Origin: 66-474 sp035695065 | GTDB lineage: Bacteria > Pseudomonadota > Gammaproteobacteria > Xanthomonadales > Rhodanobacteraceae | Direction: 5' to 3' | Length of the DNA stretch: 64,000 nucleotides | Assembly (NCBI GenBank): GCA_035695065.1 | Contig: DASSEW010000020.1 | Span: forward strand, 1-64,000 | Part shown: positions 7,619 through 16,800 of the stretch, in pieces | Position numbering within the stretch: position 1 is the stretch's first letter | How the letters are laid out: each line of letters opens with the position of its first letter | Position numbers and translations under genes: made by a program | The notes under the pieces: generated by a model | What the model was told of the DNA's origin: nothing | Database searches by the model: none | The model's input: only the letters and a program-made list of their open reading frames with translations

Positions 7619-9706
7619 TCAGGCGAGGGCGGCGAATGCCTCCGCCAGCGCCTCGCGATAATGCTCCGCATGGCCCGGTTCGAAGCTCACCGGCATGCCG
7701 CGGCGATTCTTTTCCGCGGCGCGGCTCAGCGGCCCCGGCTGCAGGCGCTCGAGTCCGAGGAAGTGCGCGAGCGCCTGTCCGGCTTCGCCTTGCGGATCGG
7801 CCAACACCGCGTCCGCATCGACCCTGCACGCCGGCAACATTTCCACGGCGAGCGCCTGGTGGACCATGTCGGCCTTCATCCATCGCGCAGCTTCAAGCGG
7901 ATCGCGCATCAGCAACTTCGCGTTGCCGCCGAACACGAGCCAGTTCAGCAGCGCGTCACGGGGGTCGCATTGCACCTGGATCAGGCGCACGCCCGGCAGC
8001 GCGCGTTTCAATGCGGGCAGCACGCGCGCGTCCAGATACGGCAGCCAGTCGATCACGCCGGCGCCATCCTCCAGGCCGCTGCGCTGCAGCGGACGTACAT
8101 AACGGCGTTGCAGGAAGGCGAGGTCGGACTGGCTCAACGGGCGCAACAGCCGCTCGTCGAACGCCGCCGAAACGAAATCGGTGCTGGCGCTGAAACGGTC
8201 CCTGCGCACGACCCATCCTGGCTGGTCGGCCAGCAGGGCCGCGAGGCGGCCGGTGCCGGAACCCGGCAACCCCGTCAGCAGCACCGGTGCCGCGAATTGC
8301 GATTCATTGAACCCCGGTTCCGCGGCGCGTTCGCGCAACAGCTCGATCAGCGCGCCATCCGGCAACGGCAACTCCGGCAAGGGCGGCGCCTCGTTCGAAA
8401 GCGCACGTCGGAAATCGACGACGGCTTCTTTCCATCGAGACAGCGCATCGTGCGCCAGCCCGGAGAGCTTCCAGCGGCGGCGCGCCAGTTCCGGACGTGC
8501 TTCCCACTGCGCCTCATCGAGCGAATGCAGGGCCTCCAACGCACGCAGGCCATCGCCTGCGCTCCAGGCTGCGCGCGCGCGTACCAGCGCGAGTGCCGGT
8601 CGCGGTGGACCGCCCACGCGCCCCGCCTGCTCGGCAGCAGCCTGGTGCTCGCCGGCGCTGTCCAGCGCCAAAGCGAGGTTGGCCTGCACGTTGGCGTTGT
8701 CCGGCAACAGTGCCGCAGCCTCGCGCCAGACCGGCAGCGCTTCGGCGGCGCGGCCGCGCTGGTCCAGCAGGGACGCCAGCGCGACCTTGACGTACGGCGC
8801 GTCCGGATAGCGCCGCGCGCGTTCGTGCATTTCGATGATCGCCTGATCGGCGCGCCCGCTGCGGCCGAGCGAATCGGCGCGGCGGATCGCGGCCGGATGC
8901 AGATCCGGCTGATGTTGCAGGGCCTGCTGATAATGGGCGATCGCTTCATCGTGCCGCTGCTGCGTCCGCGCCACATCGCCCAGGCCCAGGTGCGCCATCG
9001 CCAGTTGCTGGTTCTGCGAAACCAATGTTTCGAATGCCGCGCGTGCGCCCTCAGCGTCGCCCCTGGCCAGCAATGCATTGCCCAGCACCTGCCGCGCCAT
9101 CGCGTAATCGGGCTTCAGCGCCAGCGCGTTGTTGGCGGCCTGGATCGCGAAATCCGGCGTGTTGAGCGCCAACATCACATTGGCGAGGCTGCCCTGGATC
9201 AACGCGTCGTTGGGTGAAAGTTCGGCCGCGCGCGTCAGGTGCACGGACGCACGGCGCAGTTCATTGCGGGAGAGGTGGATGTTGCCGAGTCCGGCGTGCG
9301 ACTGCGCGTCATTTTCGTCTGCCCGCAGCGCGATGCGGAAGTGTTGCTCCGCGTTGTCCAGGTCGCCACGCAGGAACGCGATCTGCCCAAGTCCGCTGTG
9401 CGCGCTGGTGAGATTCGGGTTCAGCTCCTTGGCGCGCAGGTAGGCCGCTTCCGCCTCGTCCAGCCGGCCGGCGTGCAGGTGCATCTCGCCCAGCGTGTGC
9501 TGGAACACGTCGCGCTGCGGGTCGCGTTCGATCGCACTCTGCACCAGCGCCAGGCCTTCTTCGGCATCGCCTGCCTGACCACGCAGGATTCCGAGCAGAT
9601 GCAGGGCTTCGGCATCATCCGGATTCGAGGCCAGCAGTTCACGATAGCCCGCTTCGGCTTCGTTGAGGCGACCGGCGCGGTGAAGTTCAATGATGTCGTC
9701 GAGCAT
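7619..9706 (-). CDS. TPR-repeat sulfotransferase-like protein
   Basis: A 695-residue protein. Residues 1 to about 430 are a long array of tetratricopeptide repeats (AEAGYRELLASNPDDAEALHLLGIL and many like it). The last 220 residues form a sulfotransferase-type domain: a P-loop-like PVLLTGLPGSGTGRLAALL near 480, FLQRRYVRPL, IDWLPY and a C-terminal LGLERLQPGPLSRAAEKNR. The family transfers sulfate from PAPS to proteins or glycans. The usual 5'-PSB serine/threonine pattern is altered (GSGTG), so activity is uncertain. The ATG at 9706 is preferred because the TPR array begins there. It lies 31 bp after the hydrolase gene ends. Confidence 0.78.
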   Translation of the reverse strand: MLDDIIELHRAGRLNEAEAGYRELLASNPDDAEALHLLGILRGQAGDAEEGLALVQSAIERDPQRDVFQHTLGEMHLHAGRLDEAEAAYLRAKELNPNLTSAHSGLGQIAFLRGDLDNAEQHFRIALRADENDAQSHAGLGNIHLSRNELRRASVHLTRAAELSPNDALIQGSLANVMLALNTPDFAIQAANNALALKPDYAMARQVLGNALLARGDAEGARAAFETLVSQNQQLAMAHLGLGDVARTQQRHDEAIAHYQQALQHQPDLHPAAIRRADSLGRSGRADQAIIEMHERARRYPDAPYVKVALASLLDQRGRAAEALPVWREAAALLPDNANVQANLALALDSAGEHQAAAEQAGRVGGPPRPALALVRARAAWSAGDGLRALEALHSLDEAQWEARPELARRRWKLSGLAHDALSRWKEAVVDFRRALSNEAPPLPELPLPDGALIELLRERAAEPGFNESQFAAPVLLTGLPGSGTGRLAALLADQPGWVVRRDRFSASTDFVSAAFDERLLRPLSQSDLAFLQRRYVRPLQRSGLEDGAGVIDWLPYLDARVLPALKRALPGVRLIQVQCDPRDALLNWLVFGGNAKLLMRDPLEAARWMKADMVHQALAVEMLPACRVDADAVLADPQGEAGQALAHFLGLERLQPGPLSRAAEKNRRGMPVSFEPGHAEHYREALAEAFAALA

Positions 9707-9737
9707 GGATTCCGCCGGGCGCCGCAAAAGACGGCAA

Positions 9738-10775
9738 TTATGCCGCAGCGGCTTGCTCGCCGCTGGCCGGCTCGCTGACCGGCGCGATACCGGCGAGCCT
9801 TTCGGCGATGTAATCCTCGGCAAAGCTGGAAAGCTTCAGGTCGCCGATGAAGCCGCAGTGCCCGCCACGCGCGGTGATGTCCAGCTCCACGTTCGGCGGC
9901 AATTCCATTTTTTCGAAGTCGGCAACCGGAATCACCGGGTCGTCGCGCGAAGTGAGGATCCAGGTCGGCACCCGCAGCGGCATGAGCGCGTCACCGGCAA
10001 TCGAATAGCCGTCCAGATAATTGTCCAGCGTGCCGAACTCGGTGTGACGCCTGACCAGCGCGGTAGTCAGGCTGCGCAGGTCGCCGCGCAAATCTCCGCT
10101 CTCGAACAACTGCGCATCCGGAAACGCACGTTGCTTGCGACGCAGCGAACGCCGCCACTTGTACATGAAGTACCAGTGATAGAACCACGGCCCACGTTCG
10201 ATCGAGAACAGCCCCTGGTGCGGGTCGATCACCGGACACACCGCGACCGCGCCATCCAGCTTCAAACCGGCCTCGGCTGCGTGCAGCGCCACGCGCAGCG
10301 CGAAGTTGCCACCCAGCGAGAAGCCCACCACCACGCGCGGCGTGGCCGGATGCATGCGAGTGAACGCACGTACCGCGCCGATCGCCTCGTCCAGCAGGCA
10401 CGAATGGAACAGCCCACGGTTGAGGTGATGCGTGTCGCCATGATCGCGGAAGTTCAGCCGGAACACGTCCCAGCCTTCGCGCAACAGGCGGCCACCGGTC
10501 TGCAGCAAATACGTGGAACGCACGCTGCCTTCCCAGCCGTGGAACAGCACGGCCGTGCCGCGCGGCGCATCCAGTGCGCGCTGTCGGGTGTAGAAGCCCT
10601 GCAGGCGCACGCCATGCCCGGCATCGAGGATCAGCTCTTCCGCGCGCTGTTCCAGGTCGTGCGCATGCGTGCGACGCAGCACGCGGCGCAGTCCGCTGGA
10701 AGCGAGCGTGGATTGCACGTGCGGATTGCGCAACCACCACGGCGGATTGAATGGCAACTCCCGCGCCATGTTCAT
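9738..10775 (-). CDS. Alpha/beta hydrolase, YheT family
   Basis: A 345-residue hydrolase of the YheT/EMB8 esterase family. It begins with the family opening LPFNPPWWLRNPHVQSTLAS, has VLFHGWEGS as the oxyanion strand, the nucleophile elbow GFSLGGN (Ser), an acid in TSRDDPVIP and the catalytic His in ARGGHCGF. Substrate unknown; relatives act on esters and possibly lipids. The ATG at 10775 overlaps the upstream acyltransferase stop by 4 bp (ATGA), so the two proteins are translationally coupled, consistent with a lipid-related role (inference). Confidence 0.88.
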   Translation of the reverse strand: MNMARELPFNPPWWLRNPHVQSTLASSGLRRVLRRTHAHDLEQRAEELILDAGHGVRLQGFYTRQRALDAPRGTAVLFHGWEGSVRSTYLLQTGGRLLREGWDVFRLNFRDHGDTHHLNRGLFHSCLLDEAIGAVRAFTRMHPATPRVVVGFSLGGNFALRVALHAAEAGLKLDGAVAVCPVIDPHQGLFSIERGPWFYHWYFMYKWRRSLRRKQRAFPDAQLFESGDLRGDLRSLTTALVRRHTEFGTLDNYLDGYSIAGDALMPLRVPTWILTSRDDPVIPVADFEKMELPPNVELDITARGGHCGFIGDLKLSSFAEDYIAERLAGIAPVSEPASGEQAAAA

Positions 10776-11560
10776 GCAGGAATGCCCAGCGCCTGCGCGA
10801 TGCGCGCACGCGCGGTGTCGGCCATGCGCCGGCGGCCTTCTTCGGTGGTCACCACCGGATCCAGGAAATGCACTTCCACGTCGATCCGCCGCTCGCCGAG
10901 CACGCGCCAGAGATTTCCCACGAAACTCTCGCCGGGCCTGAACGACACGCCCGGCCACGGCGCGCCATCGCGCAGGTAGCGGATCGCCACCGGCTGCACC
11001 GGCGCATTGGCATCCAGCGCAGCCTGGAAGATGCGCGCATGGAAAACCTTGAGCGTGCCGGCCGGCGCGGTACCGCCTTCCGGAAACGCGGCCACGCTGT
11101 AGCCGCCGCGCAGGCGCTCGCTCATGATGTTCATCACCGCGCCCAGCGAATGCGTGCTGCCGCGCTGGTGGAAGATCGTCCCCGCGCGGCGCGCCATCCA
11201 GCTGATCAGCGGCCAGCGCGCGATCTCCGCCTTGGCGACGAAGCCGGCTTCGCGCTGCGTGTGCAGCACCGAGATGTCCATCCACGAACCGTGGTTGGCG
11301 ACGAACATCACCGGATCCTCCAGCGCTGCGCCGACGTGCCGCACGCGCACGCCGAACATCGCCAGGAACGCGCGCGACCAGCCGCGGATCAGCGCCGCGC
11401 CGAAGCTGCCCGGCTCGGGTCGGCCCGAGGCCAGCACGATCATGCCCAGCAGCGAGCCGCCGAACACGACCGCCAGCACGCCCGGCACGCGCCAGAGATA
11501 GCGAAAGGGGCGCAGCAGGTCGCGGCGTTCCATCGCGGAAGGATCAACGGCAGTTTCCAT
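10772..11560 (-). CDS. 1-acyl-sn-glycerol-3-phosphate acyltransferase (PlsC family)
   Basis: A 262-residue membrane-associated acyltransferase that esterifies the sn-2 position of lysophosphatidate or a related lysolipid. Block 1 is NHGSWMD (H-X4-D, catalytic), block 3 FPEGGTAPAGTLKVFHAR, and VQPVAIRY follows, all in PlsC order. An N-terminal hydrophobic helix (VPGVLAVVFGGSLLGMIVLAS) anchors it to the inner membrane. It is probably a second PlsC paralogue rather than the sole housekeeping enzyme. It is the first gene of the two-gene overlap with the YheT hydrolase. Confidence 0.88.
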   Translation of the reverse strand: METAVDPSAMERRDLLRPFRYLWRVPGVLAVVFGGSLLGMIVLASGRPEPGSFGAALIRGWSRAFLAMFGVRVRHVGAALEDPVMFVANHGSWMDISVLHTQREAGFVAKAEIARWPLISWMARRAGTIFHQRGSTHSLGAVMNIMSERLRGGYSVAAFPEGGTAPAGTLKVFHARIFQAALDANAPVQPVAIRYLRDGAPWPGVSFRPGESFVGNLWRVLGERRIDVEVHFLDPVVTTEEGRRRMADTARARIAQALGIPA

Positions 11561-11633
11561 TCCGCCACTTTAACAAGCGCGGCTTTCTGCATCCATTCGC
11601 GACCGATTTTCACGGGGGCGATAGACTAGGCGC

Positions 11634-12521
11634 ATGAACCAGCCACGCCGCATCGAGCACCAGCAAACCGACCGGGGCAACATCCCCGTGTACGCCACCG
11701 GCACGGTCGAGCAGCCGTGGAGCACGTACTCGCGCACCGATCACGAGGTCTGGGCGCAGTTGTTCCGCCGCCAGCGCGAAGTCCTGAAGGGTCGCGCGAC
11801 CCGCGAGTTCCTGGAAAACCAGGAACGCTTCGGCATGAGCGCCGACGCGATCCCGAAATTCGAGGAATTGAACGCGGTGCTGGCCAAGGGAACGGGCTGG
11901 GAGATCGTCGGCGTGGAAGGCCTGTTGCCGGACCAGGTGTTCTTCGATCACCTTGCCAACCGGCGCTTTCCGGTGAGCTGGTGGATCCGCAAGCCGGAAC
12001 AGCTCGATTACATCTCCGAACCGGACCTCTTCCACGACCTGTTCGGCCACGTGCCGCTGTTGCTCAATCCCGTGTTCGCCGACTACATGCAGGCCTACGG
12101 CAAGGGCGGCGTCAAGGCGCACGGCATCGGTGCGAATGCACTGATGAACCTGACGCGCCTGTACTGGTACACGGTGGAATTCGGGCTGATCAACACGCCG
12201 GAAGGCCTGCGCATCTACGGTTCCGGCATCGTCAGCTCGAAGGGCGAGTCGGTGTACTGCCTGGAATCGGAAGCGCCGAATCGCCTGGGCTTCGACCTCG
12301 AGCGCATCATGCGCACGCGCTACAAGATCGACACGTTCCAGCAGACCTATTTCGTGATCGACAGCTTCGAGCAGTTGATGGCGGCCACGGAACCGGATTT
12401 CGCGCCGATCTACGCGCGCCTCGCCGCGCTGCCCGCCTTTCCCGCCGGCGAAGTGCAGGCGAGCGACCGCGTGATCCATCGCGGTACGGGCGAAGGGTGG
12501 GTGCGGAGCGGGGATGTGTGA
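11634..12521 (+). CDS. phhA: Phenylalanine 4-monooxygenase
   Basis: Cytoplasmic non-haem iron, tetrahydropterin-dependent hydroxylase converting phenylalanine to tyrosine. At 295 residues it is the normal bacterial length without a regulatory domain. The iron ligands are visible as H134 and H139 (FHDLFGHVPLL) and E182 (YWYTVEFGL). ISEPDLFHD, GIGANALMNLTRLYW and SGIVSSKGES are further signatures. It diverges from the acyltransferase gene across a 73-bp region and stands alone; the pterin dehydratase partner phhB is not in this window. Confidence 0.96.
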   Translation: MNQPRRIEHQQTDRGNIPVYATGTVEQPWSTYSRTDHEVWAQLFRRQREVLKGRATREFLENQERFGMSADAIPKFEELNAVLAKGTGWEIVGVEGLLPDQVFFDHLANRRFPVSWWIRKPEQLDYISEPDLFHDLFGHVPLLLNPVFADYMQAYGKGGVKAHGIGANALMNLTRLYWYTVEFGLINTPEGLRIYGSGIVSSKGESVYCLESEAPNRLGFDLERIMRTRYKIDTFQQTYFVIDSFEQLMAATEPDFAPIYARLAALPAFPAGEVQASDRVIHRGTGEGWVRSGDV

Positions 12522-12554
12522 GCGGCAGGCCCCTGTGCAAGAACCCGATTCGCG

Positions 12555-13238
12555 CTAGATCGTCCGCCGCACCGCGCTGACTTCCAGCACCTGCGCGATC
12601 CGCTTGCCATCCCAGCAATACAGGAAATGCCTGCCCTGCACGCAGGGCGAAGCGAGATCAGGGTAGAACAACGCCGCGCATTCGCCGCCGGCATGGCGCA
12701 CGCTTTCGTACACGATTCCGTTCGAGCCTTCCTTGCGCAAGCCCGCCCCGAGCTTTTGCGAAGCGATGTAACTGTCCGGATCGTGTTCGGCCCTGAAGCC
12801 CTTGCGGATGTCGTACAGCGTGCCGTGCACACCGCTGGCGTAGCAACGCATCGGCACGTCGATCGGCGGCTCGTTCGTCGCCGCGAAAAATCTTTCGCGG
12901 TGATACACCGTTTCCGCGATCGCCGTATCCACCGCGTGGGCGAGATAGAGCACGCCATAACCGCCGTCCGAAAATCGCGAGCCTTCCGGATTCAAATGCG
13001 TGAACGCGGCCATCAGTGGCGTGCTGCCCGGCCCGCTGACGCGCCGCTCCTTCGGCACGTTCGCCAGCTCGCCCATCTCCTCGCGCACGCGCGGATTGGT
13101 CAGCGCCTCGATCGCGTACAGCGCATCCAGATCCTTTGGATCGGCAATCGCGTCGAACACGCCGACCGGCGGAAAGCGGCTCGGCACGATGCGATAGGCG
13201 CGTTGCCAGCGGATGCGTTTGACAGGTGGGTTCGTCAC
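12555..13238 (-). CDS. RES-domain toxin
   Basis: A 227-residue RES-family toxin (PF08808). Members ADP-ribosylate a host protein or degrade NAD+. The conserved arginine falls in the early WQRAYRIVPSRF, followed by the typical GSRFSDGGYGVLYLA block, the glutamate in DTAIAETVYHRERF, and the serine region SNGIVYESVRHAGGECAALF. Its ATG overlaps the antitoxin stop by 4 bp. Antitoxin first, toxin second is the usual order for Xre-RES operons. It is chromosomal and lies outside the large island. Confidence 0.9.
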   Translation of the reverse strand: MTNPPVKRIRWQRAYRIVPSRFPPVGVFDAIADPKDLDALYAIEALTNPRVREEMGELANVPKERRVSGPGSTPLMAAFTHLNPEGSRFSDGGYGVLYLAHAVDTAIAETVYHRERFFAATNEPPIDVPMRCYASGVHGTLYDIRKGFRAEHDPDSYIASQKLGAGLRKEGSNGIVYESVRHAGGECAALFYPDLASPCVQGRHFLYCWDGKRIAQVLEVSAVRRTI

Positions 13239-13648
13239 CCGCGTTGGCTATCCAGGTACTGCCGCACCACGAACAGGTCGGCGACATGGCCCGAAAGCAT
13301 GCGCTGCAACGCACTGTGGCCGCCGAACGTCGGCGCGCTGCTTGGCTTGCGCAGCCAGGCATCCGCGCGTTCCGGTTGCGGGAACAGGATCGCCAACGCC
13401 TTGAAGATGCCGAGCACGTAGCTGATGCGCTCGAGCGTATCGCGCCCCAGCGCACCATCCTGTTCGCGCTTCCACTTGTAGAAGGTGGACTCGGGCGGAT
13501 CGCCGAGCAGCTTGCGCTGCTCGGCCACCCGCAGGCTCCAGCGCTCGGCAATCCTGAAGAACGCGCGCAATCCCGGGCCGCTCAGCGCATCGACGTGTAA
13601 CTGATAGCGCGGTGCGGCTTCGGCGATCTTCTGCGGCCTGGCTGGCAT
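13235..13648 (-). CDS. Xre/MbcA/ParS-type antitoxin of the RES pair
   Basis: A 137-residue antitoxin. The N-terminal half carries a helix-turn-helix region (LLGDPPESTFYKWKREQ) and the C-terminal half the MbcA/ParS toxin-binding domain, recognised by LERISYVLGIFKALAILFPQPERADAWLRKPSSAPTFGGHSALQRML. It neutralises the RES toxin encoded immediately downstream and probably represses the operon. The second Met (13648) is preferred over 13657 because AAGGA lies 8 bases before it, whereas the same AAGGA abuts the first ATG. A palindromic operator candidate lies about 40 bp upstream. Confidence 0.88.
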   Translation of the reverse strand: MPARPQKIAEAAPRYQLHVDALSGPGLRAFFRIAERWSLRVAEQRKLLGDPPESTFYKWKREQDGALGRDTLERISYVLGIFKALAILFPQPERADAWLRKPSSAPTFGGHSALQRMLSGHVADLFVVRQYLDSQRG

Positions 13649-13681
13649 GGTGCGCATCCTTCCGGAATGGAGCTTGCGGAC

Positions 13682-13701
13682 ATATTACTCCATACGTGGA
13701 G
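13682..13701 (-). promoter_or_regulatory. Operator and -10 region of the Xre-RES operon
   Basis: On the minus strand a perfect inverted repeat CTCCA-TACG-TGGAG (13688-13701) is followed at once by TAATAT (13682-13687), a good -10 box. A repressor on the palindrome would cover the -35/-10 spacer, the usual arrangement for antitoxin autoregulation. Confidence 0.55.
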
Positions 13702-13728
13702 ATGCCGCACGAAAGCCACCGCACCGAA

Positions 13729-13760
13729 TGGAAGCGCCGTCCCTCGGATCGGCGCTTCCA
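13729..13760. repeat. Strong isolated hairpin
   Basis: A perfect 11-bp inverted repeat (TGGAAGCGCCG and its complement) with a 10-nt loop between the end of the VPS10-like gene and the toxin-antitoxin promoter. No T-tract follows on either strand, so it is not a canonical terminator; it may still block transcription from the large gene upstream. Confidence 0.5.
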
Positions 13761-13807
13761 CGAATCAACCAGACAGGTTTATTCCCGTTCCGGCGGGTCG
13801 TCGGGCA

Positions 13808-16800
13808 TTACCCACCCGGCTTGATCGTCACCCCTTCGCTCCCCATGCTGTTGTTGAACGCCGGCAGCACGTTCGCCTTGAGATTGTCGAACCCGGCCTG
13901 CGCGCGGGCGAGATCGCCTTGCACAGCCGCGAAAGTCTGGCGCTGCACCACGGTCGGTTCGTAATCGGACCCGCCCGCGGCGTTCTGCGCGCCCTGGCCG
14001 ACCTGGCCGCCCAGCCAGCGCAGACTCCAGTACACCTTGTAGGGCGTCGAGAACTGCTTGTCGTCGTTAAGGCGCGCTTCCGGGCTGACCAACTGGTTTT
14101 CCACGCCGAGGATCTGCGCGTCGAGTTGCGCGAGCGCGCTGGCCGCCGGACCCGAGCCGTGCGTCTTGAGCTGGTCCTCGATCTGTTTGCGCCAGTTCTC
14201 CATGGCATTGACCATCTTCGAGGTTTGCGTGAGCGCATCCGCGATCTGCACCTGCAGCGCGGTCGAGTCCTGCAGCACGGCATCGCTCGCGGCGATCTTC
14301 GGATCCTTCAGCACCTTGAACGGCTGGGTGTACGAGCGCCCGTCCACCGTCAGCCGCACCTGGTAATCGCCCGGCGCTGCAATCGGCGTTCCGGTGTGTT
14401 CGTCGACGCCCCAGTGGACGATGGTGCGGTAATCCTTGCCGTGGTAACGCGGCTCGTCCCAGATGTACGGATTTTCCTTCGGCGTCGCCCGCAGCTTGAC
14501 GTCGACGGGCATGTCGTAGAAGAGATCCCAGTACGCGCCGTTCAATCCCTTGTGCGCGTCCATCTGCTCGCTGCGGATCGCCTTGCCCTGGGCATCCAGG
14601 ATCTGCAATTGCACCGGCTGCTTCGGCGTCTGCGCCAGATAGAACTGGAATTGCGGCCGTGCCGGTTGCTCGGCCGTCGGATAGGCGCCGCGCGCCTGGC
14701 GGAATACCGGACCGGGCTGGAACAGCCGCGTGGCGCCGCTGTCCGATTGCTCGGTGCTGCCGGTCTGCTCCAGCGTGATGATGTCGGGCAGGATGTAATC
14801 GCCGCGTCCGTAGGTGGACACGTCCACGTCGTGCATGCGCGGCTCGACGTTGATCCAGCTCACCGGCGAGGGCGGCAGCCCCTTGTCGAAGTGGATCCAG
14901 TGCCGGCCGTTGTCGAGTGTGTAATAGAACGCGTGACCGGTTCCGGCGAACAGCATGCCTTCGCGATTCGGGTTCTCGGCCACCGCGAGCGTGTAGTCGA
15001 GCGGATTGCTCGAAGGCAGATCGCCGCTGATGTTCTTCCAGGATTTGCCGTAATCCTTCGTCATCAGGATGTAGGGCTTGTGATCGTTCTCGCCCGTCCA
15101 GCGGAAATCCACGGCGACGTACACCGTGCCCGGATGGAAATGCGAAGGCGCGATCTGGTTGATCTCGCCCCACGGCGGCAGGTGCAGGTTCGCGGTGACG
15201 TCAGTCCACTGCGGCGCCGATTGCGATTCGGCATTCGTGGTGTACCAGAGCTTGCCGTCGTTGGTGCCGGCCCACAGCAGGCCCTTGGCGATCGGCGAGA
15301 ACGCCATGGACCAGACCACCTCGCCGTCGTACTGGCCGAGGTTGTCCTGCATCAGGCCGCCGCTCGGCACGATGCGTGAGGGATCGCGCGTCGAGAGATC
15401 GGGACTGAACTCGATCCACGAGTGCCCCGCGTCGTTCGTGCGCAACACCATCTGGCAACCGACGAAAACGTTGCGCGAATCGAACGGATCGATTGCCAGG
15501 GGCGTGGTCCAGTGGCAGCGGTATTTCGTCTCGTTCGGCGGCGAGTCGAGCCCGATTCGCGACGGCGACACCGAATGCGGCGTGCCCTGCGCCAGATCGA
15601 AACGGAACAGGTTGTTGCCGTAGCACGACGACCACACGATGTCCGGATCATCCGGCGCAGGCATGGTGAATCCGGACTCGCAGGCGTTCGGGAAATACCG
15701 GTACGTCACCGGCGGCTGGTTGGGGCCTTCGAAGCCGCTCTGGTCCGGCGGCGTTTTCGGTTCGCCATCGGGCCCGAGCATCCAGCCCTTCGGCGGCGGC
15801 GCGGCTTTCGGATATTGCGCGAGCAATTTCTTGTCGATCTTGAATTTGCCGGACTTGCCGTGTTCTTTTTCGAAGAAATAATCGCCGGAAGAGTTTCCCT
15901 GCGGCATGAATTCGTTTTCGGGCAGCAACCCGTTGCCGCTCGATTGCGAGATATCGCTGGACAGCCGCCACGCGCCATCATCCTGGCGATTGCCGTAGAT
16001 CCAGTACGGCACCTGGTTGTCGCTGGCGATGTGGTAGACCTGCCCGATCGGCAGCGCGACGGTGAGCGCGGTGCCCGCCCCCGTGGCGATCTGCGCGCCG
16101 CCATCGTCGGTAAGCACGTAGTGGGCAGGATTGGTCGGATCGATCCACGCGTCGTGGCAGTCGCCACACGATGCCGGACCCAGCGGCGTCACATCCTTGC
16201 CGCCTTCACCCGAGAAGGTCAGGCCGCCGTCGCGCGAATAATGCGCGGCGCTGTTCAACACCAGCACGCCATTCGCATCCTTCGGGTTGGCCTCGATGCG
16301 GATGTAGTAGCCGGCGCGCATGATCAGGTTGCGATCGTGGCTGACGACTGTCCAGCTCGCGCCACCGTCATCGCTGCGCCAGACCGAACCCTGGTCCTTC
16401 GTCTGGATCAATGCGTACATGCGCTGTGGATTGGCCGGCGAGATGGCGACGTCGGTCTTGCCCAGCGGCGGCGTGGGCAATCCGTTCGTGAGGTGTTCCC
16501 ACGTGCGTCCGTTGTCGTGCGAAAGATAGACGCCGCTGCCCGGGCCTCCGCTCAGTTCCGCCCAGGTGCGACCTTTCACCTGCCACGTGCCGGCCAACAC
16601 GACATCGGGATGGTCCGGGTCCATGCTGAGGCCGCTGCAGCCCGTGTTCGGATTCACGAACAACGTCTGCGTCCAGGTCCTGCCGCCGTCGGTGCTGCGG
16701 AACACACCGCGCTCGTGTTGCGGACTGTTGCCGCGTCCTTCGGCGCAGACCAGCACGTTGTTCGCGTCCTTCGGATTGATCACGATACGCGCGATGCGGC

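Noticed and set aside
7661..9217. 518-codon plus-strand frame opposite the TPR-sulfotransferase gene
   Set aside because: Shadow frame of a GC-rich gene; the minus-strand protein has clear TPR repeats, this one has none.
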